Shown here piece by piece: positions 23,019-24,010 of a stretch of DNA of 24,010 nt; the stretch's first letter is position 1; every line of letters begins with the position of its first letter. A program made the position numbers and the translations under genes. This stretch comes from Clostridium sp. OF09-36 (GTDB lineage: Bacteria; Bacillota; Clostridia; Lachnospirales; Lachnospiraceae): NCBI RefSeq assembly GCF_003481985.1, contig NZ_QUMD01000037.1, forward strand, positions 1-24,010. The letters are read 5' to 3'. The notes under the pieces were generated by a model. The model worked only from the letters and a program-made list of their open reading frames with translations, searched no databases and was not told where the DNA came from.

Positions 23019-23114
23019 GTGATCCGGATATCTCCCGCGGCGGCCCGGGTGACGGCCGCCATGTTGTTGCGATATCGCAATGGGCGGTTTAAGCGCTGCC
23101 CTTATAATAATTAA
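23019..23114 (+). CDS. Possible 31-residue ORF with unusual start
   Basis: The stretch after the holin stop begins with AGAGGAGGTGATC, an extended match to the 16S 3' end, so a gene is expected. The only canonical start in a long frame, GTG 23019, lies inside this site; an ATA at 23028 is at ideal spacing in the same frame. The frame reads (I)SPAAARVTAAMLLRYRNGRF and stops at 23114. It may be a real mini-gene with a rare start, or a remnant. It contains a GC-rich hairpin and a palindrome. Confidence 0.3.
   Translation: MIRISPAAARVTAAMLLRYRNGRFKRCPYNN
23039..23060. repeat. GC-rich inverted repeat
   Basis: GGCGGCC (23039-23045) pairs with GGCCGCC (23054-23060) around an 8-base loop. No T-run follows, so it is not a standard terminator. 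Confidence 0.6.
23067..23080. repeat. 14-bp perfect palindrome TTGCGATATCGCAA
   Basis: A perfect palindrome; its outer 12 bases match the palindrome at 7118-7131. It lies in the possible mini-gene at 23019. Confidence 0.6.
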
Positions 23115-23134
23115 GATGAAAAGAGGACAAATCT

Positions 23135-23401
23135 ATGATGAAATTAAGCGAAACTGTAGTTGGAATGAATAGCGCAGATTACAAAGAAAGATTTAAGGCT
23201 GAGTATAATCAGCTGGCTATCAGATATTATGGCTTGAAAGGGATGTTAGAGAAATGGGATGCAGGCACGCTGCCGTTTAAGCCGACATGTCCGAGAAGCA
23301 CCTATAATATGCAGTTGACTGCAATGACGGATTATCTTGCGGTGTTGGAAGCCAGGGCGGTTATGGAGGGTGTTGAGCTTGACGACGTAAGCTGCAAATA
23401 A
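23135..23401 (+). CDS. crAss001_48-related small protein
   Basis: The 88-residue protein has the family pattern: YKERFKAEYNQLAIRYYGLKGMLEKW, then AGTLPFKPTCPRSTYNMQLTAM, then YLAVLEARAVMEG. Such proteins are common accessory genes in gut phages and have no proven role; the helical makeup suggests protein binding. ATG 23135 is seven bases after AGAGGA (23122-23127), while a second ATG at 23138 is also possible. It lies between the holin and the toxin-antitoxin locus. Confidence 0.8.
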   Translation: MMKLSETVVGMNSADYKERFKAEYNQLAIRYYGLKGMLEKWDAGTLPFKPTCPRSTYNMQLTAMTDYLAVLEARAVMEGVELDDVSCK

Positions 23402-23430
23402 AGTAAATGCAACAGAAATCATGTAGAATA

Positions 23431-23452
23431 TTGACATAAAATATGATATGAT
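23431..23452 (+). promoter_or_regulatory. Candidate promoter of the toxin mRNA
   Basis: TTGACA at 23431-23436 and TATGAT at 23447-23452 are both good hexamers, but the gap is only 10 bases. With the usual 17-base gap the -10 would be the poor TAAGAG (23454-23459). The sequence around the second box (ATATGATGTA) equals that of the antisense promoter, which favours TATGAT as the -10 and a weak -35 elsewhere. The exact promoter is unresolved. Confidence 0.45.
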
Positions 23453-23466
23453 GTAAGAGCTGCCGA

Positions 23467-23486
23467 ACCTCCAGCAGAAAGGAGGT
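23467..23486 (+). promoter_or_regulatory. Hairpin sequestering the toxin ribosome site
   Basis: ACCTCC (23467-23472) pairs perfectly with GGAGGT (23481-23486), the toxin Shine-Dalgarno, around an 8-base loop. It would limit translation of the nascent or full-length mRNA, as the 5' helix does in fst RNA I. Confidence 0.6.
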
Positions 23487-23494
23487 GTGCGTCC

Positions 23495-23587
23495 ATGATA
23501 ATAGAATTGATCACCACATTTCTTGTCTCTGTTTTAGCAGGTGTAGTTAGCTACTACATATGCAAATGGCTGGACAGAGATAAGTAG
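23495..23587 (+). CDS. Fst/Ldr-like type I toxin peptide
   Basis: A 30-residue peptide: acidic start (MIIEL), one membrane-spanning segment (ITTFLVSVLAGVVSYYIC) and a polar tail KWLDRDK. The arrangement of a small hydrophobic helix with an internal (S/P)-x-x-(A/V)-G turn and a WLD-type charged end is that of the Fst/TxpA/Ldr toxins, which insert in the membrane and affect nucleoid and envelope. Start ATG 23495 lies nine bases after GGAGG (23481-23485), which is sequestered in a hairpin. A bidirectional terminator lies 42 bases downstream and a convergent antisense promoter beyond it. In a prophage this locus could act in maintenance or exclusion. Family assignment is from layout and motif, not from a search. 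Confidence 0.7.
   Translation: MIIELITTFLVSVLAGVVSYYICKWLDRDK
23511..23524 (+). repeat. Direct repeat copy A (toxin coding region)
   Basis: TCACCACATTTCTT within toxin codons about 6-10, identical to 23683-23696. Because the antitoxin is read from the other strand at copy B, its RNA is complementary to this part of the toxin mRNA. Confidence 0.85.
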
Positions 23588-23629
23588 GCAGCAACAGCCT
23601 AAACGGAGTGGTTCACCGTAACGAACAAG

Positions 23630-23664
23630 AAAACCCCAGAGGATTAGGGCCCTCTGGGGTTTTT
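23630..23664. terminator. Bidirectional terminator shared by toxin and antitoxin RNAs
   Basis: A perfect 13-bp stem (AAAACCCCAGAGG 23630-23642 with CCTCTGGGGTTTT 23651-23663) with an 8-base loop gives T-runs at the end on both strands, so it can stop transcription from either side. Confidence 0.9.
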
Positions 23665-23682
23665 GCGTCGCATGAGAAAAGT

Positions 23683-23696
23683 TCACCACATTTCTT
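23683..23696 (+). repeat. Direct repeat copy B (antitoxin region)
   Basis: TCACCACATTTCTT, identical to 23511-23524; with the preceding GTTCACC (23681-23687) it also repeats 23611-23617, and the following AGCTGCC (23697-23703) repeats 23458-23464. Confidence 0.85.
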
Positions 23697-23706
23697 AGCT
23701 GCCTAC

Positions 23707-23735
23707 ATCATATTCTATTTTTCTTAATTTGTCAA
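23707..23735 (-). promoter_or_regulatory. Strong minus-strand promoter of the antitoxin RNA
   Basis: On the minus strand TTGACA (23735-23730), an exact 17-base gap and TATGAT (23712-23707) form a near-consensus sigma-A promoter pointing toward the toxin gene. It is stronger than the toxin-side candidate, as expected for an antitoxin. Confidence 0.8.
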
Positions 23736-23745
23736 TATTCCAAAA

Positions 23746-23772
23746 GTTAACAGTTAACCAGTTAACGTTAAC
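23746..23772. repeat. Four GTTAAC palindromes upstream of the lysozyme gene
   Basis: GTTAAC at 23746, 23753, 23761 and 23767, spaced 7, 8 and 6 bases start to start. It lies between the antitoxin promoter and the lysozyme ribosome site, so it could bind a regulator of either or form a 5' structure. Confidence 0.65.
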
Positions 23773-23787
23773 GGAAAGGAATGTCAA

Positions 23788-24010
23788 ATGAAAATCTCAG
23801 AAAATGGATTGAAACTGATCAAGAAATTTGAGGGCTGCCGCCTGACAGCTTACCAGGACGCTGTAGGCGTCTGGACTATCGGCTACGGCACCACAACTGC
23901 GGACAAGTCTATCACAGGCACCACGATTTGCCAGGGGTTGCGCATTAGCCAGAAGACGGCAGATGAGTGGCTGCGTGAATCCATCAATCGCAAGTATGGC
24001 CCGAAGGTGG
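23788..24010 (+). CDS. Endolysin, GH24 lysozyme, truncated by window end
   Basis: Seventy-four codons are visible before the window ends. The N-terminus reads KISENGLKLIKKFEGCRLTAY, with E15, D24 and T30 spaced as the catalytic Glu, Asp and Thr of T4-type lysozymes (E11, D20, T26), followed by TIGYGTT. It cleaves peptidoglycan glycan strands. ATG 23788 is preferred because GGAAAGGA (23773-23780) is seven bases before it, whereas the ATG at 23781 touches that site. Two holin candidates upstream complete the lysis pair. No signal peptide is seen, so it should rely on the holin. Confidence 0.9.
   Translation, partial: MKISENGLKLIKKFEGCRLTAYQDAVGVWTIGYGTTTADKSITGTTICQGLRISQKTADEWLRESINRKYGPKV

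Larger units (their letters stand above)
23626..23700 (-). ncRNA. Predicted antitoxin RNA, convergent to the toxin mRNA
   Basis: A strong minus-strand promoter at 23707-23735 predicts a transcript starting near 23700 that ends at the shared terminator, about 70-75 bases. It contains the complement of the repeat TCACCACATTTCTT found in the toxin ORF, of GTTCACC found at 23611-23617, and part of the complement of AGCTGCC (23458-23464) at the toxin 5' end. Size and design resemble RNA II of the pAD1 par (fst) locus. It should block toxin translation through these three contacts. Confidence 0.65.

Noticed and set aside
23431..23459. A standard sigma-A promoter with TTGACA and 17-base spacing for the toxin
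   Set aside because: At that spacing the -10 is TAAGAG, a poor match, while the good TATGAT is too close, so the exact promoter is left open.
23746..23772. CRISPR-like array
   Set aside because: The repeats are only six bases with 0-2 bases between them; there are no spacers.

Overview
The window is the late (packaging, head, tail and lysis) part of a temperate siphophage or prophage from a Gram-positive gut Firmicute, most likely a Lachnospiraceae host. This rests on gene order, strong AGGAGG(TGAT) ribosome sites, moderate GC, and families typical of such prophages: phage_min_cap2/MuF, GP20-like scaffold, DUF6673 and Gp15, DUF4376, and a crAss001_48-related protein. Every gene reads on the + strand except one small predicted antisense RNA near the right end. 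No integrase, repressor or replication gene lies in the window.

Layout. 1-1600: a visibly AT-rich two-gene cassette unlike the phage around it; the second protein has an HTH-like region, a four-cysteine zinc knuckle and a PD-(D/E)xK nuclease-like domain, so it may be defence cargo. 1637-3616: small and large terminase. 3628-7277: portal, a MuF minor head protein with an AT-rich C-terminal zincin-like (HELSH) domain, a tiny partner gene, a terminator and two mini-genes. 7301-9163: a possible structured leader, the scaffold, and the major capsid protein with a C-terminal Ig-like domain. 9176-12417: head-tail connectors, tail terminator, tail tube and tail chaperones. 12466-21057: tape measure, distal tail, tail-tip protein with a duplicated N-terminal module, baseplate genes and fibre. 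21124-24010: lysis and accessory region (DUF4376 protein, a CmpB-like membrane protein, two holin candidates, small genes, a type I toxin-antitoxin locus, and the start of a GH24 lysozyme).

The genes work together as a morphogenesis programme. Terminase packages DNA through the portal into a scaffolded capsid, connectors join it to a tail whose length the tape measure sets, fibre and tail-tip proteins bind the host, and holin plus lysozyme release progeny.

The main points of interest are: (1) an Fst-like type I toxin-antitoxin locus at 23431-23735 with convergent RNAs, a shared bidirectional terminator, direct repeats and an SD-sequestering hairpin; (2) a MuF protein carrying a metallopeptidase-like tip with a possible immunity gene; (3) the AT-rich nuclease cassette; (4) four genes each disrupted by an apparent one-base loss in the same direction, which means either a decaying prophage or sequence error; (5) a pair of palindromes inside terS that could be a packaging site.
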